Below, piece by piece: positions 14,672 to 22,688 of a stretch of 47,654 bases of DNA. A program made the position numbers and the translations under genes. Under the pieces are notes generated by a model. The model ran no database searches and was not told where the DNA came from. It saw only the letters and a list, made by a program, of their open reading frames with translations. Each line of letters starts with the position of its first letter. Within the stretch, counting starts at the first letter, position 1. Source of the stretch: Planctomycetota bacterium (lineage in GTDB: Bacteria; Planctomycetota; Phycisphaerae; Phycisphaerales; SM1A02); NCBI GenBank assembly GCA_022566535.1, contig JADFIR010000022.1, positions 1 through 47,654 of the forward strand, given 5' to 3'.

Positions 14672-15067
14672 CTAAAACGGTGACTCGAAGGCGCTCGGAT
14701 AGTGGCGCACCTGCGGCTTCTCACCGCGCGGCCAGACGATCGCCACCGCGTCGAACCGGATCGGGCGGTCACGGAACCGCGGCATCTTCGCCAGTCGGCT
14801 GGCCAGGCGAGCCATGCGGTACTGTTTATCGCGGTTGAAGCCGACCTCGGGCGGGGGTTCGGCGTCGGTGCGGGTCTTGACCTCGACGATCACCAGAGTT
14901 TTTCCGTCGGGATCGAGGGCGATGAGATCGGCCTCGTCTTTGCCAAGGGTGTAGTTGTGGTGAAGTATTCGGTACCCACGCCGGCTGAGCCAGCGTGCCG
15001 CAAGGCGTTCACCCTTGTCGCCGAGCGTACCTCTTCGAACACTCAGCTTGCGCAGCAGCCGTATCAT
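14672..15067 (-). CDS. UPF0102 (YraN-type) nuclease-fold protein
   Basis: The 131-aa protein matches the UPF0102 family along its whole length: GDKGERLAARWLSRRGYRIL, then GKDEADLIALD (E45, D47) and LVIVEVKTRT (E62, K64), which together give the restriction-endonuclease-like core. The family is widespread, small and soluble; its substrate is still unclear, though a role in DNA processing is often proposed. The ATG start at 15067 overlaps the end of the upstream lipoprotein gene by 4 bp, so the two are translationally coupled. The gene converges on the VWA gene at its 3' end. Confidence 0.9.
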   Translation of the reverse strand: MIRLLRKLSVRRGTLGDKGERLAARWLSRRGYRILHHNYTLGKDEADLIALDPDGKTLVIVEVKTRTDAEPPPEVGFNRDKQYRMARLASRLAKMPRFRDRPIRFDAVAIVWPRGEKPQVRHYPSAFESPF

Positions 15068-16329
15068 CGGCCGTAGCGCAGCAGTGCAATGCGATACAGG
15101 CGATCGGCCATGTCGTCCAGCTCGTCGTAGATGCCGCGATCAAGCAGCGAGTTCACGTATCGATCCCATTCCTGCTTGTTTCGGCGTTTGCGGATATCCT
15201 CACCCAGCCGGCGTTGCACCTGCGGATCATCGTAGAGCGTTATGCCCTGCGGCCGGTCCACCGACACGACGTTGAGCAAGACCGTTGCCGATCCCTGCGT
15301 GAACGGCTCGCTGGTCTGCCCGGGGCCGAGGCCGGCCAGGACAGCCTTCATCTGCTCGCTGACTTCGATGTCGCTGATGCCGCCATCGCCCATCTTGAAT
15401 GTCTCCCAGACACCGCCGTTGGGAAAGCCGAGCTCATCAGCGATCTCGGCGAACGATTCACCTCCGGTCAGCCGATGCTTCACCTGCTCGATGAGGTCGG
15501 CCTGGTCTTCGGTGCTTAGCCGAATCCTGGCCAAGGTGACGGTCGCGGGTGGGTTGAACTCGTCGTATCGGCGTTGATATTCGCGCTCGATATCTCGCCA
15601 GGAGACGATGACCCGAGGCTCGATCTTTCGACGGCGGAGCTCGTTGACAAGCAGCAGCTCTTCTTGTCTCCGCATGTAATCCTTGAGGGTCCCGTATCCT
15701 TCCTGCCGGAGGCTGGATTCGATGCCGAAGCGCGTGCCGCCACCGCGGCGGATCACCTCCTCCTGCCAATTGCGGATCAGCGCAAAAAGCCCCTGTTGTT
15801 GCGCGACGGTCAGGGACGCCTCGGCCTCGGCCAGAATCAGCGCGTCCAACACCACATCTCGAAGCCACGACGTCACGATGGCCTTGAGAACCACCTCGCG
15901 CTGCGGGCCGCTGGTCTGCTCCGCAGCCCGCCGCAAGCGCTCTTCGATCGGTTCAAGAAACTCATCTGCGAAGATCGGTCGCCCGTTTACCTCGCCGACC
16001 AGACTGTCCACAATGATCCGTTCGCCCGGCCGGCTGAACCTCGACAGGGGTCGAGGAGCCGGATCGTCATCTGAGACTGGCTCCGCGACCTCTTGGGGGA
16101 GATCGCCGGCGGAAACGGGCCCAGCCATCGCTCGCGGAGGGTTCTCATTCAAGGCCCGCTGGGGTTCGCCGGTGACTGTCCCCTTCGGCTTGGCGAACTC
16201 GGCGATCGATACGGGGCGCACGGCCATGCCACGGTCATTTGACTGCGCGCAGCCGACCGCGCCGATCGAAGCGATCATTCCAATGATCCACGCCCTGATT
16301 GCATGCTTGGTCTGGATCGTCGCGATCAT
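15064..16329 (-). CDS. Parvulin-like peptidyl-prolyl isomerase lipoprotein (SurA-like)
   Basis: The 421-aa protein is taken to start at ATG 16329, because this gives a lipoprotein signal peptide: basic start, hydrophobic core, and lipobox AVGC with Cys27. The frame is open much further upstream but there it overlaps the divergent DUF1844 gene. After a Pro-rich linker, NGRPIFADEFLEPIEERL and the following helices look like the N-terminal chaperone part of SurA/PrsA proteins. The C-terminal third (VTLARIRLST, GESFAEIADELGFPNGG, VVSVDRPQGI) fits a divergent parvulin domain. The expected role is folding of exported proteins, from a lipid anchor. The catalytic site cannot be verified by eye. It overlaps the UPF0102 gene downstream. 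Confidence 0.75.
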   Translation of the reverse strand: MIATIQTKHAIRAWIIGMIASIGAVGCAQSNDRGMAVRPVSIAEFAKPKGTVTGEPQRALNENPPRAMAGPVSAGDLPQEVAEPVSDDDPAPRPLSRFSRPGERIIVDSLVGEVNGRPIFADEFLEPIEERLRRAAEQTSGPQREVVLKAIVTSWLRDVVLDALILAEAEASLTVAQQQGLFALIRNWQEEVIRRGGGTRFGIESSLRQEGYGTLKDYMRRQEELLLVNELRRRKIEPRVIVSWRDIEREYQRRYDEFNPPATVTLARIRLSTEDQADLIEQVKHRLTGGESFAEIADELGFPNGGVWETFKMGDGGISDIEVSEQMKAVLAGLGPGQTSEPFTQGSATVLLNVVSVDRPQGITLYDDPQVQRRLGEDIRKRRNKQEWDRYVNSLLDRGIYDELDDMADRLYRIALLRYGR

Positions 16330-16385
16330 GAGGAGTTTCCGCCCACGCACCCAGCAGTGCTGTCGATTGTATCGTATCGGCAGGA

Positions 16386-16391
16386 TATACT
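16386..16391 (+). promoter_or_regulatory. Possible -10 element upstream of DUF1844 gene
   Basis: TATACT occurs 37 bp before the DUF1844 start; no good -35 hexamer is seen at 16-18 bp. The same hexamer lies at 16930-16935, about 75 bp before sdhC. Both are weak predictions. Confidence 0.25.
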
Positions 16392-16428
16392 CTGGCCATC
16401 GTCGCGCGGCCCCGGCCAGAGAACGCCC

Positions 16429-16899
16429 ATGACCCAGGAAGAACCCACGTCCAAGCTGCACGTTGACACCGATTGGAAGGCCGAGGCCCGGGCGGAGAAG
16501 GAGCGCCTGGTTAAGGAGGACCAGGCCAAGGCCGCGCGTGGTGAGCCCCCAGGGGCAGGGGAGCTGCCCAAGGCCGATTTCAAGGCGTTGGTCAGCATGC
16601 TGGCCTCGCAGGCAATCCTGGGCCTGGGGGCGATGGGCGATCCCAAGAGCGGACGCGTGGTCGTTGACCTTCCCGGGGCCCGGTTCAGCATTGACTTGCT
16701 GACGATGCTGGACCAGAGGACCAAGGGGAACCTCACCGATGAGGAGGCGAAGGAGCTGTCGCAAATCCTGGCGGAGCTGCGCGGCCGATTCGTTCAGATT
16801 TCACAGTTGGTCGCGCAGCAGCCCGCCGTGGCGCCTGAGGCTGCGGCCGCCCCGACCGCCGCCGGCCGGCTCCAGACCCCCCCACCGTCGTCGCCGTAG
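16429..16899 (+). CDS. DUF1844 domain protein
   Basis: The 156-aa protein starts at ATG 16429. After a charged N-terminus (KAEARAEKERLVKEDQAKAA), the region around residues 48-122 matches DUF1844: FKALVSMLASQAILGLGAMGDP, DLPGARFSIDLLTMLDQRTKGNLT and ELSQILAELRGRFVQIS. The C-terminus is Ala/Pro-rich and disordered. The domain is a conserved bacterial helical unit with no established function. The gene is divergent from the SurA-like lipoprotein across about 100 bp, and sdhC follows 111 bp downstream on the same strand. Confidence 0.88.
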   Translation: MTQEEPTSKLHVDTDWKAEARAEKERLVKEDQAKAARGEPPGAGELPKADFKALVSMLASQAILGLGAMGDPKSGRVVVDLPGARFSIDLLTMLDQRTKGNLTDEEAKELSQILAELRGRFVQISQLVAQQPAVAPEAAAAPTAAGRLQTPPPSSP

Positions 16900-17010
16900 C
16901 CCGCCGCACCATCTCGAAACCCGCTCGCGTATACTGGCGACCCCGGCATAGCGCACGCTCTCGCTCGCGCCCGGGCCCAGAGCACTACCCAACCACACCG
17001 GGGTATTGTC

Positions 17011-17871
17011 GTGGCATCCACCATCGCGGGTTTCCTGGATCGACATTACTTCCTGCTTCGCCGGCTGCATTCGTTGACGGGGGTGGTTCCGATCGGCGTG
17101 TATCTGTTTCCGCATCTGGCGACGAACTCGTCGATTGTATGGGGGAAGTTGCTCAACGAGTCGAAGCTGCCGGCTGGGCAGTTGGAAAGTCTCGGCATTG
17201 CAGCCCATGCGGGCGTCGAAACCTTTCAGCACGAGGTGAACTTTATCCACAGCCTGCCCGGGCTGGTCCTGATTGAGATCGGCCTGTTGTGGCTGCCGAT
17301 CGCCTACCACGGGCTGTTGGGGATTTACTTCGCCGGCACCGGGCGGTCCAACGTCGATCGTTACCGCTATCAGGACAACTGGCGTTACACGTTGCAGCGC
17401 ATCACCGGATACATCGGCGTGCTGTTCATCTTCATACACATCACGTCGCTGCGGTTCGGGTGGACCTACTGGGGCCTCATGCCGGCGTTTGACCCCCACG
17501 CTGCTGCGTCAAGCACAGCCCAACACTTTCAGCGGAGCACGCTCGGTACAACATTCATAGCAGCCTTCTACCTGGTGTGTGTCCTAGCGTTGGTGTACCA
17601 CTTCGCCAACGGGCTGTGGACCGCGGCGATTACCTGGGGGCTCACTGTCAGCGTCCACGCCCAGCGCCGTTGGGGGTATGTCTGCGGGGCCGTCGGGCTG
17701 ATGCTGGCCGGGGCGACTGTCGCATCGGTGATTGGATTCTCGCGGCTGGATATTGATGCCGCCAGGCAGATCGAGCAGGTGATGCGCAATGGCGGGGCTG
17801 GAGCCGCACGACATGTAGAGCCCGGTGCCTCGAACGTCTTGAGCGCAAGTCCGGACGGTCGTGATCGGTGA
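17011..17871 (+). CDS. sdhC: Succinate dehydrogenase cytochrome b558 subunit
   Basis: The 286-aa subunit starts with GTG at 17011. It is the membrane anchor of complex II: it binds haem and the quinone and ties the flavoprotein and iron-sulfur subunits to the membrane. Five hydrophobic segments are visible. Histidines suitable as haem ligands lie in RRLHSLTG (His20), YLFPHLATN (His35), NFIHSLPG, AYHGLLGI, FIHITSL and VYHFANGLW, matching the single-chain di-haem b558 type. Length is slightly above the usual ~220-260 because of a soluble tail after about residue 250. The stop overlaps the sdhA GTG start by 4 bp, which implies coupled translation. A TATACT hexamer at 16930-16935 is a possible promoter element. 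Confidence 0.93.
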   Translation: MASTIAGFLDRHYFLLRRLHSLTGVVPIGVYLFPHLATNSSIVWGKLLNESKLPAGQLESLGIAAHAGVETFQHEVNFIHSLPGLVLIEIGLLWLPIAYHGLLGIYFAGTGRSNVDRYRYQDNWRYTLQRITGYIGVLFIFIHITSLRFGWTYWGLMPAFDPHAAASSTAQHFQRSTLGTTFIAAFYLVCVLALVYHFANGLWTAAITWGLTVSVHAQRRWGYVCGAVGLMLAGATVASVIGFSRLDIDAARQIEQVMRNGGAGAARHVEPGASNVLSASPDGRDR

Positions 17872-19775
17872 GTCGTATGGCCTTGAACACACAGAGACGA
17901 GTCATCATGGTCGGCGGAGGTCTGGCGGGTTTGGCCGGCACCATTCGCATCGCCGAAGCAGGACTGTCGGTCGATCTCTTTTCAATGGTGCCGGTCAAGC
18001 GCTCTCACAGCGTTTGCGCCCAGGGCGGGATCAACGCCGCCAACGACATCGCCCGCCAGCAGGGCTACAGCGAATACGAACACTTCGACGAGACGATCTA
18101 CGGCGGAGACTTCCTTCAACATCAGCCGCCGGTCTACGAAATGGTCCACTGGGCGCCCAAGATCATCGACCTGCTCGATCGCATGGGTGTCCCGTTCAAC
18201 CGCACCGCCGAGAGCCAGCGCGACCTGCGGTTGTTCGGCGGCTCACTCTATAAGCGCACCCATTTTGCCGGAGCGACTACCGGCCAGCAGTTGCTCTACG
18301 CGCTGGATGAGCAGGTTCGCCGATGGGAAGCGCAAGGCAAGGTCAACAAGTACGAGTATTGGGAGTTCCTCTGGCCGGTGTTGGAGACGGACGACACGGG
18401 GCGCCGGTGCGTCGGGATCGTCGCCCAGGACGTCCGCACCATGCAGATTCGCGCCTTCCGAGCGGAGGCGGTGGTGATCGCGACCGGCGGCTGCGGCATG
18501 ATCTTCGGCAAGAGTACGAACTCGGTGATGTGCACGGGCGCCGCGGCCAGCCGGTGCTATCAGGCGGGGGCGTGGTATGCCAACGGTGAGTTCATCCAGG
18601 TCCACCCCACCGCGATCCCCGGCGCGGACAAGCTGCGGCTGATGTCGGAGTCCGCCCGCGGCGAAGGGGGGCGAGTTTGGGTGCCCCGCACCAAGGCCGA
18701 CCGCCGAGATCCCCGCGATATCCCCGAGAACCAACGATTCTATTTCCTCGAAGAGAAATACCCTAAGTATGGCAACATCGTCCCCCGCGACATCGCCACC
18801 AGAGAAATCTTCGACATCTGCGTCAATCAGGGCCTCGGCGTCGGGGGCGGAAACATGGTCTACCTCGACCTCACCCACCTCGGCCGAGAATACCTGGAGC
18901 TGAAGCTCGGCGGCATCATCGAGATCTACCGCAAGTTCGTCGGCGAGGACCCCGCGCTGGTGCCCATGAAGATCTTCCCCGGCGTCCACTATTCCATGGG
19001 CGGTCTCTGGACGCAGTACACGGCCAAGGACGATCTGAGGGGCATGGCGATGGGCGCAGCCAACTCGATGATGACCAACATCCCTGGCCTATACGCCTTC
19101 GGCGAAGTGAACTATCAATACCACGGGGCGAACCGGCTGGGAGCCAACGCCTTGCTGTCGTGCATTTTCGATGGTCTATTCTGCGGTGCCGGCGTGGCGA
19201 ACTACGTCCTGGAGGTAGTCACCACGACGAGTGCCCGCCTCGACCAAAGCATTTACGACGCGGCCGCAAGACAGCAGCAGGAGATCATTGATCGCCTCAT
19301 CAACGCTCGCGGCACGGAAAGCCCCTACCAGATCGGCCGGGAGCTTGGCGAGGAGATGACGGCGGCCTCCACCGTTGTGAAATCCGAGCAACGTCTGCTT
19401 CAGGCAATTGAGGTGCTGCAACTGCTTCAGGGCCGGTACCAGTCGATCGGTCTCTCGGACACCGGAATGTGGACGAACCAGAACCTGTCTTATGCCCGAG
19501 CCCTCGGTGACATGCTCAAGCTTGCGGAGGTCATTCTTCAAGGAGGCATCGACCGCAAGGAATCCCGCGGCGCCCATTACCGCACCGACTTTCCCGACCG
19601 GGACGACGCCAATTTCCTCAAGACTACCGTGGCCAAGTACGATCGCGACACAGACCGGCCCGATATCTTCTTGGAGCCGGTTGAGACCGGACTGGTCCCG
19701 CCGCGGGCTCGCACGTACGGCAAGGTGGCAGCCAGTACCGACACGACCCGGCCGACCGAGACGGTCTCGGTTTGA
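17868..19775 (+). CDS. sdhA: Succinate dehydrogenase/fumarate reductase flavoprotein subunit
   Basis: The 635-aa catalytic subunit oxidises succinate to fumarate with covalently bound FAD. FAD motif VGGGLAG lies at residues 15-21, the flavinylated His at 47 (RSHSVCAQGG), substrate-site segments are HPTAIPGADKLRLMSE..RGEGG and FPGVHYSMGGLW, and the C-terminal FAD contact is GLYAFGEVNYQYHGANRLGAN. The C-terminal helical domain contains SRGAHYRTDFP. Start is GTG 17868, overlapping sdhC by 4 bp; an ATG three codons later is an alternative. The type matches the b558 (Bacillus/epsilon-like) complex II. The iron-sulfur subunit gene follows after a 105-bp gap. Confidence 0.96.
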   Translation: MSRMALNTQRRVIMVGGGLAGLAGTIRIAEAGLSVDLFSMVPVKRSHSVCAQGGINAANDIARQQGYSEYEHFDETIYGGDFLQHQPPVYEMVHWAPKIIDLLDRMGVPFNRTAESQRDLRLFGGSLYKRTHFAGATTGQQLLYALDEQVRRWEAQGKVNKYEYWEFLWPVLETDDTGRRCVGIVAQDVRTMQIRAFRAEAVVIATGGCGMIFGKSTNSVMCTGAAASRCYQAGAWYANGEFIQVHPTAIPGADKLRLMSESARGEGGRVWVPRTKADRRDPRDIPENQRFYFLEEKYPKYGNIVPRDIATREIFDICVNQGLGVGGGNMVYLDLTHLGREYLELKLGGIIEIYRKFVGEDPALVPMKIFPGVHYSMGGLWTQYTAKDDLRGMAMGAANSMMTNIPGLYAFGEVNYQYHGANRLGANALLSCIFDGLFCGAGVANYVLEVVTTTSARLDQSIYDAAARQQQEIIDRLINARGTESPYQIGRELGEEMTAASTVVKSEQRLLQAIEVLQLLQGRYQSIGLSDTGMWTNQNLSYARALGDMLKLAEVILQGGIDRKESRGAHYRTDFPDRDDANFLKTTVAKYDRDTDRPDIFLEPVETGLVPPRARTYGKVAASTDTTRPTETVSV

Positions 19776-19880
19776 ACGTTTAGGCTTTCGCAGTCCTTGA
19801 GGAAAGGGCAGACAGGATCTCGTCGATTGGTTACCTTGCCCGATTGCTTGCTCGATACGTGGCAATGATTCAGCGTTCGG

Positions 19881-20717
19881 TTGACTACTTCTCAAGACAG
19901 GCTTCGCATGGTCCCTCCCACCACTGAAGCACTTCAGGCGCGAAGCGTCCGGTTCAGGATCAAGCGCCAGGACGGGCCGGGCCGGCCATGGCGCTGGGAG
20001 TCATTTGATGTCCCGGTGGAGCCGGGCGCGAACGTGATCTCCTGCCTTCAGTGGATCGCGGCGAATCCCCGCACCGTCGATGGCCGCGACTCCAGTCCCG
20101 TCGCCTACGACGCCGGCTGTCTCGAAGAGGTCTGCGGCGCCTGCACAATGCTCATCAACGGACAAGTGCGCCAAAGCTGTAGCTGCCTGATCGACCAGTA
20201 CGCGCCCAAGGACGGCGATGTGATGAGGCTGGAGCCGATGAGCAAGTTCCCGGTCGTTCGCGACCTCATGGTGGATCGCCAGCGCCTCTTCCACGCTCTA
20301 ACGCGAACCAAGGCCTGGGTGCCCATCGACGGAACCTATCATCTCGGCCCCGGCCCGCAGGACACGCCACAGCGCCAGCAAGTGCGATACAAGCTCAGTG
20401 AGTGCATGAGCTGCGGGTGCTGTCTCGAAGCGTGCCCACAATACAAGCTCGAAGAACATGAATCGCGATGGGACAAGGCGTTCATCGGGGCGCACGCGAT
20501 CAGTCAGGCTCGGCTGTTCAACGAGCATGGCACGGGCAATGTGCTGGCGAGCGATCGATTGGACGCCATGATCGGTCCCGGAGGGGTCAGCGATTGCGGT
20601 AACGCCCAGAATTGCGTCAAGGTCTGCCCGAAAGACATTCCGCTCACCGAATCCATCGCCGCCATCGGTCGCGCGGTGACCATCCACTCCATCCGCAAGT
20701 TCTTTACGGGCAAGTGA
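19881..20717 (+). CDS. sdhB: Succinate dehydrogenase iron-sulfur subunit
   Basis: The subunit passes electrons from FAD to the quinone. All three cluster motifs are present: a [2Fe-2S] site C80, C85, C88, C100 (GCLEEVCGACTM); a [4Fe-4S] site C175, C178, C181, C185-Pro (CMSCGCCLEACPQY); and a [3Fe-4S]-type site with C239, C245 and C249-Pro (NCVKVCPKDIP). Start choice is uncertain: TTG 19881 gives 278 aa, while ATG 19908 gives 269 aa and may be more likely on codon grounds; neither has a strong ribosome site. It is the last gene of sdhCAB, and the 105-bp gap from sdhA holds no clear promoter. Confidence 0.94.
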   Translation: MTTSQDRLRMVPPTTEALQARSVRFRIKRQDGPGRPWRWESFDVPVEPGANVISCLQWIAANPRTVDGRDSSPVAYDAGCLEEVCGACTMLINGQVRQSCSCLIDQYAPKDGDVMRLEPMSKFPVVRDLMVDRQRLFHALTRTKAWVPIDGTYHLGPGPQDTPQRQQVRYKLSECMSCGCCLEACPQYKLEEHESRWDKAFIGAHAISQARLFNEHGTGNVLASDRLDAMIGPGGVSDCGNAQNCVKVCPKDIPLTESIAAIGRAVTIHSIRKFFTGK

Positions 20718-20828
20718 TGCGCTGACACGACCGACTGGGAAGTCAGGACCAGCTTCGGTCTGCTCGACGCGATGACGATCCTCAACGTCGATACTACAAT
20801 CGCGCCGCTTCGCTCTGGCGGAGCCATC

Positions 20829-21734
20829 ATGGACTGGCGAACCCTCCAAAGCGATCGCGACTTGCCCGCATTCGTCGATGCCGCGGTCGAGCTGCACCGC
20901 CCGCTCTTCGAGCGGCTCTCATCCGCCGAGCGCCCCTTCTTCAACGACTACTGGCTGCGCCGCTTTAACGAGGCGCGCGCGTACCTGCATGCGAACGGCT
21001 CGGAGGCGATGGCCCTCGTCACCGTGCCGCGGAGCCCCGATCTTCACCCGTTCCGGTGGGGAATCCGTACGATGGCGTACCGCGAGGAAATCCGGGGCGC
21101 GATCGTTCTCCCCGACGACGTCGGGCTAGAGCGCGCCTTCACGCTGCCGAGTCCGACGGGCACGGTGTCGGCAGCGCCCATCATCGCGGGGACTACGCAC
21201 GAGCCCGTGCAGCTCAGCTACGTGCGCTCACTCGCGGGCATCGATCCGGTCTCGCCCCACGAGACGGCGCCGCTCGAGTTCCGCACGGCGCGCACGGGTG
21301 ATCTCGAGCCCATTCTCCACCTGCTCGAGCGCGCCTACGCCGATTTCGACGATGTGGATCCGGAGCTGTTCCCTCAACGTGAAGAGGTCCGCCAAATCAT
21401 CGAGCACGGGGCGGGCTGGTGCTTCGTCGCGGCCGCGCCCGACGACTCGGCACAGCTGATCGCGATGGCCTCCTATGTGTTGCACCCCCTGCAGCTCGTC
21501 GGCGTGCCGGTGATCCTCGTTGCCGATCTCGCCGTCGATCCGGATCAGCGTCGTCGTGGTCTCGCGCGGAACCTCCAGCGGTTCGCCTATGCGTGCATGC
21601 GCGGCGCAGGGTACCGATGGGTCTACGGCAACATCGATCCAGGCAACCTCGCGTCGCGCGGGCAAGCCGAAGCGGTCGGGCGCGAGGTGTGGTTCCAGGC
21701 GGTGCGGTTCCGGAAGGAAGGCACTGAGGAATAA
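20829..21734 (+). CDS. GNAT-family N-acetyltransferase
   Basis: The 301-aa protein is taken from ATG 20829 (MDWRTLQSDR), which has GGAG five bases upstream; the frame continues 19 codons further without support. The C-terminal half (about 160-300) is a GNAT fold: FRTARTGDLEPILHLLERAY, then VILVADLAVDPDQRRRGLARNLQRFA, which carries the acetyl-CoA-binding R-R-x-G-L-A signature. The N-terminal half is not recognised and may bind the acceptor. Codon choice is markedly GC-rich (many GCG, CGC and CTC) compared with the neighbouring hypothetical gene at 21.9 kb, which hints at a different origin. The acceptor is unknown and there is no operon partner. Confidence 0.8.
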   Translation: MDWRTLQSDRDLPAFVDAAVELHRPLFERLSSAERPFFNDYWLRRFNEARAYLHANGSEAMALVTVPRSPDLHPFRWGIRTMAYREEIRGAIVLPDDVGLERAFTLPSPTGTVSAAPIIAGTTHEPVQLSYVRSLAGIDPVSPHETAPLEFRTARTGDLEPILHLLERAYADFDDVDPELFPQREEVRQIIEHGAGWCFVAAAPDDSAQLIAMASYVLHPLQLVGVPVILVADLAVDPDQRRRGLARNLQRFAYACMRGAGYRWVYGNIDPGNLASRGQAEAVGREVWFQAVRFRKEGTEE

Positions 21735-21780
21735 TTCGGGATAGGGGCCAATATCGCTCGGTGTTTCAAGTTGGTGGCTG

Positions 21781-21818
21781 TCCCGAGATATCCCCCGAGA
21801 TATCCCGAGATATCAGGG
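21781..21818 (+). repeat. Short tandem repeat CGAGATATC x3
   Basis: Three near-tandem copies of CGAGATATC, separated by 2-3 C's, lie between the GNAT gene and the next hypothetical gene. GATATC is itself palindromic. Purpose unknown. Confidence 0.7.
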
Positions 21819-21896
21819 CTGGGGGCAGATTGACATCGCAGACTCCTCGTCGTTAGATGAAGCGCTTAGCGCGCCTCTGGCAGAGGATCCAGAGGG

Positions 21897-22325
21897 GTGT
21901 TATGCGGATCAAGCGAATTACTGCTGGACACGAGGAGAATTGAGATCAGCCAAATCGACATCGTCGGTGTGTACCCTGTCGACGGACCCGAGCCTTGTCA
22001 TCTGATCGAGCTCATCATCCGTGGTTGTAACGGTGTGGTCGACATCGGCCGATTCACGCAGGAAGACCCAGGTAAGCCCCAAGACAACTGGCAGGTTCCG
22101 TACATGGAGCACATCTTGAACTCGGATGGCACGGTTATCCTCGCGGACGATTTCTGCCTTTCAAAGAAACCGGAATTGTGGAACGAAGATGTGCGGCTGG
22201 CATTCTTCTTTCACTATCTGGATATGAAAGGTCCCCTGAAGACTCCCTTCGGAGATGTTGTCCTTCCAGAACCAATCATCCGGCCGGACCGGCTCAAAAT
22301 GATTCAGTATGAGCCAGTGGACTGA
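21897..22325 (+). CDS. Conserved hypothetical protein in a cassette-like unit
   Basis: The 142-aa protein has a GTG start at 21897, though the start is uncertain. It has strongly protein-like composition and no signal peptide, membrane segment or cysteine motif. Recognisable segments include DIGRFTQEDPGKPQDNWQVP, LAFFFHYLDMKGPLKTPFGD and RPDRLKMIQYEPVD. The pattern resembles a soluble beta-rich family of unknown function seen in several phyla. Codon use is less GC-rich than the flanking genes. The stop at 22325 is followed after 3 bases by GTCCAAC and an attC-like stem, and GTTAGAT (fits GTTRRRY) lies at 21852-21858, so the gene has the framing of an integron cassette. Confidence 0.7.
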   Translation: MLCGSSELLLDTRRIEISQIDIVGVYPVDGPEPCHLIELIIRGCNGVVDIGRFTQEDPGKPQDNWQVPYMEHILNSDGTVILADDFCLSKKPELWNEDVRLAFFFHYLDMKGPLKTPFGDVVLPEPIIRPDRLKMIQYEPVD

Positions 22326-22328
22326 AGT

Positions 22329-22375
22329 GTCCAACAATCGACTGCAGCGGACGGCGTACCGCCGCCGGTGAGCCT
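22329..22375 (+). repeat. attC-like half site joined to a transposase remnant
   Basis: GTCCAAC (RYYYAAC) is followed by AATCGACTGCAGCGGACGGC, a short GTA loop, and CGCCGCCGGTGAGCC. This is the usual order R", L", apical stem, L' of an integron attC. The closing GTTRRRY core is absent; instead the sequence changes within about 6 bases to an IS1380-type transposase fragment. Confidence 0.55.
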
Positions 22376-22380
22376 TCACT

Positions 22381-22518
22381 TTCCTGGCGTCCGTAGATCT
22401 CGCTGACCGAACTGTCCATGTCGAGGATCAACTTCTTTATCGGGCGGCGATGGCGGATTCGATCCACCCATTGGCCGGGCATTGCCATCAAGGCGGCCAG
22501 GTTATCCGCTTCACCCAT
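22381..22518 (-). pseudogene. IS1380-family transposase remnant
   Basis: On the minus strand, 46 codons read NLAALMAMPGQWVDRI, then LILDMDSSVS and YGRQE. The DMDSSVS...G.QE stretch is the signature around the first catalytic Asp of IS1380-family DDE transposases. Similarity stops after GRQE, exactly where the attC-like half site begins, and no N- or C-terminal portion remains. The rest of 22326-22688 contains nothing else recognised apart from the hairpin at 22627. Confidence 0.7.
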
Positions 22519-22626
22519 TGGGGGCCTCGCATGTCGGCGCTTCGACGTGCAGACTCACCTAAATCTCCAGTGTGAACGCCGTATCGGTTGCTCGAGAACG
22601 CCGAGGTCATCTGGGAGATCCGGGCT

Positions 22627-22653
22627 AAAGCCGCGGATGGGATCCGCGGCTTT
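22627..22653. terminator. Strong bidirectional hairpin before hemW
   Basis: AAAGCCGCGGAT GGG ATCCGCGGCTTT has a perfect 12-bp stem flanked by A and T runs on either side. It lies between the plus-strand hypothetical gene and the 3' end of minus-strand hemW, the expected place for a shared terminator. Confidence 0.65.
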
Positions 22654-22688
22654 GGGGGGTCCATCTCGACGGGCACATCCCCGGATGC

